NCBI RefSeq assembly: GCF_009711125.1
Contig: NZ_WMIB01000002.1
Coordinates: 1-64,000, forward strand
Reading direction: 5' to 3'
Origin: Metabacillus mangrovi
Lineage (GTDB): Bacteria > Bacillota > Bacilli > Bacillales > Bacillaceae
DNA length: 64,000 nt
The position numbers were made by a program, and so were the translations under genes. The notes under the pieces are model-generated. The model did no database searches and had not been told where the DNA came from. It saw nothing but the letters and a program-made list of their open reading frames with translations. Positions within the stretch are counted from its first letter, which is position 1. Each line of letters starts with the position of its first letter. Positions 45,564 to 55,004 of this stretch are shown here, in pieces.

Positions 45564-45951
45564 AAAAGGTTCTCCTTTAAAAAAAGTCTTAAATCAAATG
45601 TAGCATGGCAGATAAAATTCTGCCAAGTATAAAAAGGATGTATACTTTTCCGGGACGGGGTTCATACTAGCCTTAGACAGCATCTCGTTCATGATGTTGT
45701 TGCCAACCGCGGAGAAGACTTACGTTTCCCCATAAGTTCTTCCTCCGGTTTCTCCTCTCCCTTTTCCTTCTGGCCGGACGGCTTGGAAGGACCCTGCAGC
45801 CTGTGCTGCAGGGCTTTTTTTGCTTTAGTATGCCCCTCTATGACAGAAGCCGGGTTTTGAGGAGATGGAAAACCTGCTTTCCCGGATGTCTTATTTATGA
45901 TACGATTGGTTGCGGAAAAACAGGAAATTTGTAAAGCTGTGGTGAATAAAA
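45564..45951. other. Spacer with an orphan plus-strand terminator
   Basis: 388 bp between divergent genes. A small perfect stem ggcaga/tctgcc lies at 45607-45624. A strong terminator-like stem, ccctgcagcctgtgctgcaggg plus seven T (45792-45825), points to plus-strand transcription, although no gene precedes it on that strand. A 14-codon plus-strand ORF starts at 45692 but has no ribosome site. A minus-strand ORF through the region overlaps rsmD and is not called. See findings. Confidence 0.4.
45792..45825 (+). terminator. Orphan terminator
   Basis: Stem ccctgcagc/gctgcaggg around a 4-base loop and seven T, with no upstream plus-strand gene within 650 bp. Confidence 0.65.
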
Positions 45952-47035
<1,084 letters not shown>

Positions 47036-47042
<7 letters not shown>

Positions 47043-48238
47043 TAAATGGCGGATCTGCGCCAGTACAGCCACGTATACAGCAGGAGAAAAAACAGAGTGA
47101 TGACAGGCCCTGCTTCTGTGATTATTCCCCCCCAGTCTGCAGCTGTACTGCCTTCAGCGGGCAAATAAGCCTCCGCTGCACCTCCGCGGTTCAAATAGAA
47201 CGGCTTAAACAGGAGCCAGGTCAATAAAGCGGCCGTGAAGCCCTGCAGCACCCGGGCAAGAAAGAATGGAAGAAACCGGATGTCCGTATCAGCGAGAATG
47301 CTCGCAACCTGTGCCTGCACAGACAATCCGCTGAATCCAAGAATAAAGCTTGCGATTACAGCCTGATAAATAAGGGGTGCATCTGCTTTGCCGGCCTGCA
47401 TGGTGCCTTGTGTGATTTCAAACAGCCCGGCAAGAAGAGGCTTTGTTAATTCCGCTGGCAGGTGCAGCTGAACGAAGAGAATGTTCAAAACTTCTGCTGC
47501 TCCGCCGAGAACCCCTGACAAATCAAGGATCCTGTTCAAGACAGAGAAAAGGATGATGAATCCTCCAATGACGAGCAGGGTCTGTACAGATCCAAGAACA
47601 GCATCTCCCAGCATTTTTCCGACTGGTTTTTTATTTTCTAATCTCGTTGCATGCAATGCCTCGAATGCTTCACGCAAAGAAGGAAAAGAATGTTTTTTCC
47701 CCCTGTACATCCGCTCATCGTCACGGCGGCCGTGAAACCTCATCGCGACCCCGACTGCCAGATTGGACAAGTAATGGGAGGCCGCCAGCAAAAGACCCAG
47801 CAAAGGATTATTGAAAAAACCGACGGAAACGGCTGCAAAGATAAAAAGCGGATTTGAGCAATTCGTAAATGAGACGAGTCTTTCTGCTTCAATCGCAGTC
47901 AGCTGATTTTCCTTCCGGAGCATCGCTGTAAGCTTTGCTCCTGCGGGAAACCCTGATGCGATGCCCATTGCCCATACAAATCCGCCTGCTCCCGGCACCT
48001 TGAACAAAGGCCTCATAACAGGTTCAAGCATGACTCCGGCGAATCGGACGATACCGAACCCGACCAGCAGTTCAGATACAATGAAGAAAGGAAGCAGTGA
48101 AGGGAAGACGATACTCCACCATACATCCAAACCTGCCTGAGACGCTTCGAGAGAGGCTTTTGGATGCAGGATGATGGAAGCTGTCAGAGTCATCATAAAT
48201 CCGGCAATCAGAAGTGTGTTCCATTTTTCCCGGCTCAG
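47036..48238 (-). CDS. ylbJ: Sporulation membrane protein YlbJ, probable CTG start
   Basis: About 400 residues and eight or more helices, nucleoside-recognition (Gate) domain family. FPSLLPFFIVSELLVGFGIVRFAGVMLEPVMRPLF and GGFVWAMGIASGFPAGAKLTAMLRKE, followed by VSFTNCSNPLFIFAAVSVGFF, are typical of YlbJ, a mother-cell (sigma-E) protein needed for heat-resistant spores. The first ATG (48196) has no ribosome site. CTG at 48238 (SREKWNTLLIAG) lies 8 bases after GAGGGGG and restores the expected N-terminus. Confidence 0.88.
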
Positions 48239-48399
48239 GCAGCATACCCCCTCTATAGAATCCTATACTTTCCATTCATGGTCATGTAAAATAGTTGGAA
48301 GGCATGTACCTTCAATACCTTAATATACGAGAATAGCCGTCCATTTTAGACCATAAGATTCACTAACAGCCTAAAGCACGTTAAGGGAGGGGCATGGTG

Positions 48400-49194
48400 A
48401 TGACCGAACCTAAAATCGGACTGGCGCTTGGATCCGGAGGTGCAAGGGGCTTCGCGCATCTTGGTGTATTAAAAATTTTGGAGGAAGAAGGCATACCTGT
48501 TCATATGATTGCCGGCAGCAGCATGGGTGCACTTGTCGGCAGCTTTTACGCAGCAGGTCTCGATATTAAGATGCTTTACCAGATCGCTGCAGCGTTTAAA
48601 AGGAATTATTACCTCGATTTGACCATACCGAAAATGGGCTTCATTGCAGGTGAAAAGGTAAAAGGATTGATACGGGCTTTTACAAAAGGATATAATATTG
48701 AAGATTTAAAGATTCCGCTCGCTGTTGTAGCGACCGATCTGAGCAAGGGAGAGAAAGTGATCTTTACAAAGGGACCGGTTGCAGAAGCGGTGAGGGCGAG
48801 TATTGCCATTCCCGGTATTTTCGTTCCGGAGATCATCGGCGGCCGGGTTCTGGTTGACGGTGGGGTAGCTGACCGTGTGCCGGTGTCGGTCGCGAGAGAC
48901 ATGGGTGCAGACCTTGTTTTATCTGTCGATGTATCTGTCGTTAAAAGACAGGCCGCCATCACATCCATATTTGATGTGATCCTGCAAAGTCTTGATATCA
49001 TGCAGGAAGAGCTGGTCCGCCACCGCGCTGCTGCATCAGACCTCATGATGCGGCCTCAAGTGGAAAAGTTTTCGAGCCGTGCATTTACAAACATTCAGGA
49101 GATTATCGCAAGCGGCGAAGCGGAAGCGCGCCGGCATCTCCCTGCTATTCACGAATTGATCGATAAATGGAAGGAGTCGCATGATGAGAAATAA
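48400..49194 (+). CDS. ylbK: Patatin-like phospholipase family protein YlbK
   Basis: A 264-residue cytoplasmic RssA/NTE-type serine hydrolase: GLALGSGGARGFAHLGVLKILEE (oxyanion hole), GSSMGALVGS (GxSxG nucleophile), and DGGVADRVPV with the dyad Asp. The lipid substrate is unknown. ATG 48400 is 7 bases behind AAGGGAGGGG; ATG 48394 and GTG 48397 are too close. It overlaps ylbL, so the two are coupled. Confidence 0.9.
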   Translation: MTEPKIGLALGSGGARGFAHLGVLKILEEEGIPVHMIAGSSMGALVGSFYAAGLDIKMLYQIAAAFKRNYYLDLTIPKMGFIAGEKVKGLIRAFTKGYNIEDLKIPLAVVATDLSKGEKVIFTKGPVAEAVRASIAIPGIFVPEIIGGRVLVDGGVADRVPVSVARDMGADLVLSVDVSVVKRQAAITSIFDVILQSLDIMQEELVRHRAAASDLMMRPQVEKFSSRAFTNIQEIIASGEAEARRHLPAIHELIDKWKESHDEK

Positions 49195-50221
49195 GCGTAA
49201 AGGAGTTATCCGGGCGTTTGTGATCGGCATCATTCTCGCACTGGCCCTCTCTTACATAAAATTGCCTTTCTACATCACCAAGCCGGGAAATGCCTCTGAG
49301 CTTGAACCTATTATAAAAGTAGAAGGCGGCTACGATTCAAAAGGAAGCTTCTCATTGACAACGGTCAGTATCGGGAGGGCAAGCATTTTCGGTTATTTGT
49401 TCGCCCAGGCTGATCAGTATGCAGAAATCCTGCCCATGAATCAGGTAAAGGCACCTGAAGAATCAGACGAAGAGTATTTGAACCGGCAGCTTAAACTAAT
49501 GGAGGGTTCCCAGGAATCCGCACTGATCCTCGCCTATAAAACTGCTGGAAAAAGTGTGAAAAGCGAGTTTAACGGTGTTTATGTTAATTCGGTCATCAAA
49601 GAGATGCCTGCTGCCAAAGTTTTAAAACCCGGTGACCGGGTTTATGAGGCAGATGGGAAACAGCTGAAAAGCTCAGAAGAATTTGTCAGCTATGTAAGCG
49701 GGAAAAAGGAAGGGGATTCAGTCACGGTTTCCTATGAACGGAATGGGAGCAGGAAAAACGCTAATCTGAAAATTGCTGCCTTCCCTTCTGATATGACGAG
49801 CGGCGGCAAAAAAGCCGGAATTGGGGTCACGCTGATGACAGACCGTGAAGTAACGGTCACCCCGAAAATCGAATTGGACACCGAAGATATCGGCGGACCA
49901 TCAGCAGGCTTGATGATGACGCTGGAAATCTTTGATCAGCTGACAGAAAAAGACTTCACAAAAGGCTATAAGATTGCAGGTACAGGAACAATCGCTGAGG
50001 ACGGCAAGGTAGGACCGATTGGCGGAATCTCTCAGAAAATCGTAGCAGCAGATCAATCGGGAGCCGATCTTTTCTTTGCACCGAACGAGGGGGGAAGAAA
50101 GGGCTCCAACTATCAGGAAGCAGTAAAAACCGCGAAAGATATCGATACGAGTATGAAGATTGTTCCCGTTGACGAGTTCAGCGATGCGATCACCTATCTT
50201 GAAAAATTAAAAGCAAAATAA
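49184..50221 (+). CDS. ylbL: PDZ/Lon-type membrane protease YlbL (SepM-like)
   Basis: A 345-residue membrane-anchored protease. One N-terminal helix (FVIGIILALALSYIKLPFYIT), a PDZ domain (about 120-200, VLKPGDRVYEADGKQL) and a C-terminal Lon (S16) domain with the catalytic Ser in GGPSAGLMMTLE and Lys in GGISQKIVAA. Streptococcal SepM of this family processes a competence peptide; YlbL substrates are less defined. ATG 49184 is the better spaced of two adjacent ATGs after GGAAGGAG; both overlap the ylbK end. Confidence 0.92.
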   Translation: MRNKRKGVIRAFVIGIILALALSYIKLPFYITKPGNASELEPIIKVEGGYDSKGSFSLTTVSIGRASIFGYLFAQADQYAEILPMNQVKAPEESDEEYLNRQLKLMEGSQESALILAYKTAGKSVKSEFNGVYVNSVIKEMPAAKVLKPGDRVYEADGKQLKSSEEFVSYVSGKKEGDSVTVSYERNGSRKNANLKIAAFPSDMTSGGKKAGIGVTLMTDREVTVTPKIELDTEDIGGPSAGLMMTLEIFDQLTEKDFTKGYKIAGTGTIAEDGKVGPIGGISQKIVAADQSGADLFFAPNEGGRKGSNYQEAVKTAKDIDTSMKIVPVDEFSDAITYLEKLKAK

Positions 50222-50253
50222 AAAACAGCGGATGCCTTCCGCTGTTTTTTATG
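50221..50253. terminator. Terminator between ylbL and tmcAL
   Basis: Stem aaacagcgga/tccgctgttt with T run; converging genes. Confidence 0.85.
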
Positions 50254-50255
50254 TA

Positions 50256-51476
50256 TCAAATTCTTACCGGCGGTGTAGCATATTCCGCCCGGAGACGTTC
50301 CGGCCGCAGGCTTCCCGGAAAGCCCATGGCGTAAATGTCGGCTGCTCTCAAATCAAGTGTGAGTGCCGGATGGTTAAAGGAGCGGGGGTTCACAACCAAG
50401 GGCAGCGTGGATGTTTTTTTTATGGCTGCCAAATGACGCTGCCCGGCTTCATTCATCCCGAGGATGCGTATATAAGGAGCGCGTTCCCGGTTGACGGCCT
50501 CCTGCATTTCCTGCTTGGTGGTACGCGTGAGCACGTGCACGCACATTCTTTGAAGTCTTGTCCACGTATATCTTTTTGTTTTAAGGCGCTCCATAAATTC
50601 CTGAAAAGAGGATGCCCCTCTAATGGAAGTTCGTATTCGGTTTTCCAGACCTTCCTCCACTTCATAAATCATGGATAGTTCATCGGCTGTCATAGACAGG
50701 ACCGTATATTGAAGAGAGGAGAAGAACCGATCCCAGTTCATCAAGGGAAGGCCGCTTTGAACCCAGTCCTGCATGATGCCATATACACCGGGCGGCACAT
50801 AGGAGTGAATACCGGTCAGGCCATCCCCGCTGAATATCGATTTTCTGAGGCTCGTCGCACTGGCAATCCGGCCTGAAGGAAGCTCGGTATCATGGTACCC
50901 GGCAGCTGTTCGTTTAATTGTCAGGGGAACCATCCGGCTTTCCTGCTCACAGATTGAGCTTATATACTGAAAACCGAGGATGTTATTGGGCTTGGACAAA
51001 TCAGCAAGTCCGCCGTCTCCCTCCCCGCTTACTTCTTTGAATGCGAGGGAGAGCGCCCTGGGATAGCTCATACCTTCTTTCATCCACTCTTTTATCCGTT
51101 GGCTGTATGCTTCCTCATGCTTCTTCAGCTGCTCCGCTGTACGGAGGAATGGGGCAATTTCTCCATCCTCGCTTCCAAAACATAAATAGTCTGCCCCGAG
51201 CGCTTCCAGGATGGAGACGGCTCCATTGGCAAACGTACTCGCTTTCTGAGAGGAAAAAGCGTATGGGAGCTCGGCGACCAGGTCTGCACCGGCCGCGAGA
51301 GCCATCCTTGCGCGTTCCCACTTTGGCATTAGGGCGGGCTCACCTCTTTGCAGAAAGGTCCCGCTCATGACGGCGATCGTCAAATCCGCCTTCGCTTTTT
51401 TTCTGGATTCCTCCAGATGGTGCAGATGGCCGTTATGAAAAGGGTTATACTCTGTCACAACTCCTAAAATAGTCAA
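50256..51476 (-). CDS. tmcAL: tRNA(Met) cytidine acetate ligase TmcAL (YlbM)
   Basis: A 406-residue nucleotidyltransferase-fold enzyme that activates acetate with ATP to make N4-acetylcytidine at the wobble base of elongator tRNA(Met). The N-terminal GVVTEYNPFHNGHLHHL carries the HxGH motif. AVMSGTFLQRGEPALMPKWERARMAL and SDLYNIL-free C-terminal helical domain follow. The start chosen is TTG 51476 (TILGVVTEYNPF), 9 bases after AAAGGAG; the longer ORF to 51578 has no ribosome site. Confidence 0.9.
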   Translation of the reverse strand: MTILGVVTEYNPFHNGHLHHLEESRKKAKADLTIAVMSGTFLQRGEPALMPKWERARMALAAGADLVAELPYAFSSQKASTFANGAVSILEALGADYLCFGSEDGEIAPFLRTAEQLKKHEEAYSQRIKEWMKEGMSYPRALSLAFKEVSGEGDGGLADLSKPNNILGFQYISSICEQESRMVPLTIKRTAAGYHDTELPSGRIASATSLRKSIFSGDGLTGIHSYVPPGVYGIMQDWVQSGLPLMNWDRFFSSLQYTVLSMTADELSMIYEVEEGLENRIRTSIRGASSFQEFMERLKTKRYTWTRLQRMCVHVLTRTTKQEMQEAVNRERAPYIRILGMNEAGQRHLAAIKKTSTLPLVVNPRSFNHPALTLDLRAADIYAMGFPGSLRPERLRAEYATPPVRI

Positions 51477-51698
51477 GCAGACAATCTCCTTTGTTTTGAT
51501 TTTGCAGATCATCATGATAGAGTGAAAATAAGGTGAAATGTTCTTCCCTCTGCTTTGCCTGTTTATGATATAATGCATATTACTGTCTGATATGTATGAT
51601 TAGATGGCTTCTTTGCCTATATTATAGTGTAAAGAAAAAATATTGACAAATGGATTAGTGAAAGCTATAATTACTTTTGTTGCCTTGAGGTGATACGA

Positions 51699-52223
51699 AT
51701 GAAATGGTTAATCAACCAGTTATATCAATATCAAAGCAAGGGATTGGAATTGGATGAAACCCTTGAACTGCCCGAGCTTAAAGACGAGCATAAGGACATC
51801 AGGGATCTCTCGCCTGTCCATGTAGAAGGAAGAGCAGCCATCCAGTCCGATAAAGTGACATTCCAGCTGACGGTTAGCGGAGAATTGATTCTTCCCTGTG
51901 CCAGAACGCTTGTGGATGTTCCGTTCCCTTACCATATTGAAACAACTGAAGTATACCTATTGAAACCGACAGACTATGATGAAGAACTTGAAGGAGAAAT
52001 TCATACTCTTGAAAGCGACGAGGTCAACCTGATCCCGGCAATTAAAGAACTGATTCTCCTGGAGATTCCAATGCAGGTCTTCAGCGACAGCGTTAACGAA
52101 GAAGGAGCCGCTCCTCAGGAAGGGAAAGACTGGAAGGTTGTTTCTGAAGAGGAAAACAAAGACAAAGTGGATCCAAGAATGGCAGGACTCGCTAAATTCT
52201 TCGATAACCGCAATGAAAGCTAA
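51699..52223 (+). CDS. ylbN: YceD family protein YlbN (DUF177)
   Basis: A 174-residue acidic protein of the DUF177/YceD family, found upstream of rpmF across bacteria and linked to 23S rRNA/ribosome assembly in plants and some bacteria. VHVEGRAAIQSDKVTFQLTVSGELILPCARTLVDVPFPY is the conserved core, and DPRMAGLAKFFD the tail. The ATG 51699 follows TTGAGGTG by 6 bases. In an operon with rpmF; a small hairpin lies in the gap. Confidence 0.92.
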   Translation: MKWLINQLYQYQSKGLELDETLELPELKDEHKDIRDLSPVHVEGRAAIQSDKVTFQLTVSGELILPCARTLVDVPFPYHIETTEVYLLKPTDYDEELEGEIHTLESDEVNLIPAIKELILLEIPMQVFSDSVNEEGAAPQEGKDWKVVSEEENKDKVDPRMAGLAKFFDNRNES

Positions 52224-52313
52224 AGCTGATTTTAGCTTTAAATAAGATGATCGGATTCATGCCGTCTTCATCCAGTACATGTAAGTTTAACACTCTTTAA
52301 GGAGGTGGGAAGA

Positions 52314-52487
52314 ATGGCTGTACCTTTTAGAAGAACTTCTAAAACAAGAAAAAGATTGCGTCGTACACACTTCAAATTGCAAGTGCCTGGTATGGTAGAA
52401 TGCCCTAACTGCGGTGATATGAAATTGTCTCACCGTGTCTGCAAAGCATGCGGAACATACAAAGGAAAAGAAGTAGTAGAAAAATAA
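52314..52487 (+). CDS. rpmF: 50S ribosomal protein L32
   Basis: A 57-residue protein, [21 protein letters not shown]..., with CPNC and CKAC. The four cysteines make this the zinc-binding (C+) form, so a zinc-free paralogue might exist elsewhere. AAGGAGGTGGG ribosome site. The order ylbN-rpmF is conserved. Confidence 0.97.
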   Translation: MAVPFRRTSKTRKRLRRTHFKLQVPGMVECPNCGDMKLSHRVCKACGTYKGKEVVEK

Positions 52488-52496
52488 GAACAACGG

Positions 52497-52534
52497 ACCT
52501 GCCTGAAGCTTTCCGCTCAGGCGGGTTTTTTTAT
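52497..52534 (+). terminator. Terminator after rpmF
   Basis: Stem cctgcctga/tcaggcggg and seven T. Confidence 0.8.
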
Positions 52535-52607
52535 TGCGCCCGAACAGGGGGACATGGCAGCCCTGTTCTAACTCCCGTTTGCCTGCAGCGGAAGGGATCG
52601 CGTCATT

Positions 52608-52713
52608 TTGTCGAGAACGTAAGCCATATTGTCGGCTGTGGCATTTAATTTGTCGAGAACGTCATCTATCCTGTCGATTGCGTCACTTATCTTGTCGAAT
52701 AGCGATTTACCGG
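52608..52713 (-). repeat. Array C: five units on an exact 21-bp period
   Basis: On the plus strand TTGTCG (once CTGTCG) starts at 52608, 52629, 52650, 52671 and 52692. Read on the minus strand the units begin CGACAA/CGACAG and continue with A/T-rich sequence and tgacg. One unit, cgacaagataagtgacgcaa(t), matches a unit of array A at 16 of 21 positions. The 21-bp step yields a heptad-like ORF on the minus strand (52568-52771) without a ribosome site. Confidence 0.88.
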
Positions 52714-52837
52714 CAAAAAGCAGCAGAAACCGCCATCTTACAGATTTGAACATACAGCGGTTCCGCCTCAAGCCCTCTCAGGTCTCCTATCCGTTTCATG
52801 CTATAATGCTGGTATAACAAGCCAGGGGGGGATGGAG

Positions 52838-53623
52838 ATGGGGAGAAACGTACAGATTGAAAATGCAGGAGACGGCATCGTGACCGTCAGCCTTGACCGG
52901 CCGGAAAAACGGAATGCTGTAAATTTTGAGGTAATGGATGAACTGGAGGCCTTCCTGGATAAGTATGAAGCGGATGAGACTGTCCGTGCGCTTATTCTAA
53001 CAGGAAGCGGCGAACGGGCTTTTTGTTCCGGCGGTGATCTTACAGCCTTTCACTCCCTCAGGACTGAAAAAGAATCATATGAAATGCTGCACCGGATGGG
53101 GGAGATTCTCTACCGGCTTTCCGTTTTTCCGGCACCTGTGTTTGCTCTGATAAATGGAACGGCCATCGGGGGAGGCTGTGAGCTTGCCATGGCTGCTGAC
53201 AGAAGAATAGCCAAGGAGGGAGTGCAGCTTGGGTTTATTCAAGGGTCCCTTTCGATCACAACGGGCTGGGGCGGCGGTGCCCTGCTGATGGAGAGGACGC
53301 TGCCGCAAAATGCGCTGAAAGTTCTATGCTCTGCCGCCAGGTATCCTGCAGAAGCATGTAAGGATCTTGGCCTGGTGGATGAAATTCTCCCTGCTCCTTT
53401 TTTTAAAGAGGAAGCCGTGAGAATCATAAAAGAACAGCTGGCGGAAAACCCATCTGTCACCCGGGCGTATAAAAGCGTATGGATCAGAAAGCTTGCCGGG
53501 AGCGGATTGCGGGAGCGGATGGAGGAAGAGATCCGTCAGTGCGCGCGCCTCTGGGAGAAGGAAGAACATCATCAGGCAGTCCAAACGTTCATAAACCGCA
53601 AAAAGGAATCTAGTACAAAGTAG
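52838..53623 (+). CDS. Enoyl-CoA hydratase/isomerase family protein
   Basis: A 261-residue crotonase-fold protein. TVSLDRPEKRNAVNFEVMDEL, then ERAFCSGGDLTAF (first oxyanion-hole segment) and PVFALINGTAIGGGCELAMAADRRIA (second segment). The Glu pair of true hydratases is not clearly conserved (IQGSLSITTGWGG replaces the usual PExxLG), so another crotonase activity is possible. ATG 52838 follows AGGGGGGG by 6 bases. Not in the B. subtilis order here. Confidence 0.82.
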   Translation: MGRNVQIENAGDGIVTVSLDRPEKRNAVNFEVMDELEAFLDKYEADETVRALILTGSGERAFCSGGDLTAFHSLRTEKESYEMLHRMGEILYRLSVFPAPVFALINGTAIGGGCELAMAADRRIAKEGVQLGFIQGSLSITTGWGGGALLMERTLPQNALKVLCSAARYPAEACKDLGLVDEILPAPFFKEEAVRIIKEQLAENPSVTRAYKSVWIRKLAGSGLRERMEEEIRQCARLWEKEEHHQAVQTFINRKKESSTK

Positions 53624-53719
53624 AGCCTGCAGAAGGCCATGCCATTATTTTCAGGCAGCATAGTCTATCAAATCTATCACCCGCATATGCTTTTAAAAAA
53701 GATAAAGGGAGGGATTGGA

Positions 53720-54316
53720 TTGACTGCTGTGAGACAGGATGCATGGTCGCAGGATGAAGATCTGCTGCTTGCGGAGGTAGTGCTCCGCCATATAAGAGAG
53801 GGTGGCACACAGCTTGCCGCATTTGAAGAAGTGGGGAGGCATCTTTCAAGAACTGCTGCAGCTTGCGGATTCAGATGGAATTCCTATGTGAGAAAGCAGT
53901 ATAAATCGGGAATTGATCTCGCCAAGAAACACAGAAAAGAATCAAGGTCGAGAACGGAAAGCTTTAAAGAAGAAAAACAGGCAGCTGCCGAGCCGGAAAA
54001 AGGCAAGCAGCTGACCATTAAAGAAGTTGTAAGATTCCTTGAAGGCTATGAAGGAGCAGAAGATGCCGCCGCCTTGAGAAAGGCAAACGAAGGGCTTTCC
54101 GAGCAAGTGCAAAGTCTCGAGCTCCGCGTTGTTTCTCTTGAAAAAGAGAGGGATCTGCTTCAGAACCAGCTGCAGCTTGTCGAAGAGGATTACCAGTCAC
54201 TTATCGAAATTATGGACCGGGCGAGGAAAATGGCTATATCGCAAGAAGGTGAACGTAACCGCAAAGTGAAGTTTCAGATGGACCGCAACGGTAATCTCGA
54301 GAGAGTTGAAAAATAG
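53720..54316 (+). CDS. ylbO: RsfA family prespore transcription regulator (YlbO)
   Basis: A 198-residue protein with an N-terminal Myb/SANT-like domain (TAVRQDAWSQDEDLLLAEVVLRHIREGGTQLAAFEEVGRHLSRTAAACGFRWNSYVRKQY) and a C-terminal coiled coil (about 125-180) ending in a conserved short tail. Relative of RsfA, which modulates sigma-F-dependent genes in the forespore. The start is TTG 53720, 6 bases after GGGAGGG; longer ORF starts lack a site. Confidence 0.88.
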   Translation: MTAVRQDAWSQDEDLLLAEVVLRHIREGGTQLAAFEEVGRHLSRTAAACGFRWNSYVRKQYKSGIDLAKKHRKESRSRTESFKEEKQAAAEPEKGKQLTIKEVVRFLEGYEGAEDAAALRKANEGLSEQVQSLELRVVSLEKERDLLQNQLQLVEEDYQSLIEIMDRARKMAISQEGERNRKVKFQMDRNGNLERVEK

Positions 54317-54317
54317 G

Positions 54318-54349
54318 AAAAGACCGCTCATCGGTGAGCGGTCTTTTGC
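54318..54349. terminator. Terminator between ylbO and ylbP
   Basis: Stem aaaagaccgctcac-type (aaagaccgctca/tgagcggtcttt) with T tail; converging genes. Confidence 0.85.
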
Positions 54350-54350
54350 T

Positions 54351-54827
54351 TTAAGCTGATTCAGATGAACGTGTGGCTGCCTCGGGTGACCAGAGAAGCG
54401 GATTTTCCCCTTTATCGCGCTCCATATCATACTTGACTGCTTCAAATCCCATCCTGCTCCAGAAGTCGGAAGATTTGACTCTCGGATTTGTTTTGATTGG
54501 CAGTTTAAAGGTCTTTGCAAATTCAACCAAAGATTTTCCGTAGCCTTCCCGCTGGTAATCAGGCAGCACTTCGAGCTTCCACAGCTCAAGGTAGTCCTGC
54601 TGCGGGGAGAAGTACTGATCGAATTTTTTATCGACTTTATAGAGGCTCATCCTGGCCACGAGTTTTTCCCCGAAATAGATTCCGTAAAATGGAGAATCAC
54701 TGTCGTTTTCAATAATGTTTCCTTCCAGTTCCTCAAGCATAGAGAGCTCCTGCAGCCCGTATTCTTTAAATCTTTTAAACTCTTCCAGTGTTTTGTAATT
54801 AATGAGAAGGCGTTCCACCTTATGCAT
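54351..54827 (-). CDS. ylbP: YlbP GNAT family acetyltransferase
   Basis: A 158-residue GNAT protein. MHKVERLLINYKTLEEFKRFKEYGLQELSMLEELEGNIIEN is the conserved YlbP head. WKLEVLPDYQREGYGKSLVEFAKTF contains the acetyl-CoA loop (QREGYG), and SSDFWSRMGFEAVKYDMERDKGENPL the end. Substrate unknown. The ribosome site gggaggaat precedes the ATG. Confidence 0.9.
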   Translation of the reverse strand: MHKVERLLINYKTLEEFKRFKEYGLQELSMLEELEGNIIENDSDSPFYGIYFGEKLVARMSLYKVDKKFDQYFSPQQDYLELWKLEVLPDYQREGYGKSLVEFAKTFKLPIKTNPRVKSSDFWSRMGFEAVKYDMERDKGENPLLWSPEAATRSSESA

Positions 54828-54913
54828 GACTATTCCTCCCTGGTGCCGCTTGAATTCAGAATTTAATGACTAATGCAAGTATACCACGATTCCGTCCTGT
54901 TCTACAAAGCATT

Positions 54914-54927
54914 AGGAAACGCTTACA
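54914..54927 (+). promoter_or_regulatory. cre-like site upstream of the acyl-CoA carboxylase operon
   Basis: AGGAAACGCTTACA fits the CcpA recognition consensus TGWAANCGNTNWCA at 12 of 14 positions. It lies about 80-90 bases before the first gene. Confidence 0.45.
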
Positions 54928-55004
54928 AAAAAATAAAGGAATTTTGATTGTATTGTAGAAACATATAACTTGAAGATGTGCTTTATTTCAGGGGGTGGGA
55001 GTAA

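Noticed and set aside
50232-50678. 148-codon plus-strand ORF
   Set aside because: Antisense to tmcAL; starts in the shared terminator and shows no protein family features.
52568-52771. Minus-strand 67-codon ORF with coiled-coil heptads over array C
   Set aside because: The heptads follow directly from the 21-bp DNA period; no ribosome site. Kept only as a repeat, though translation cannot be fully excluded.
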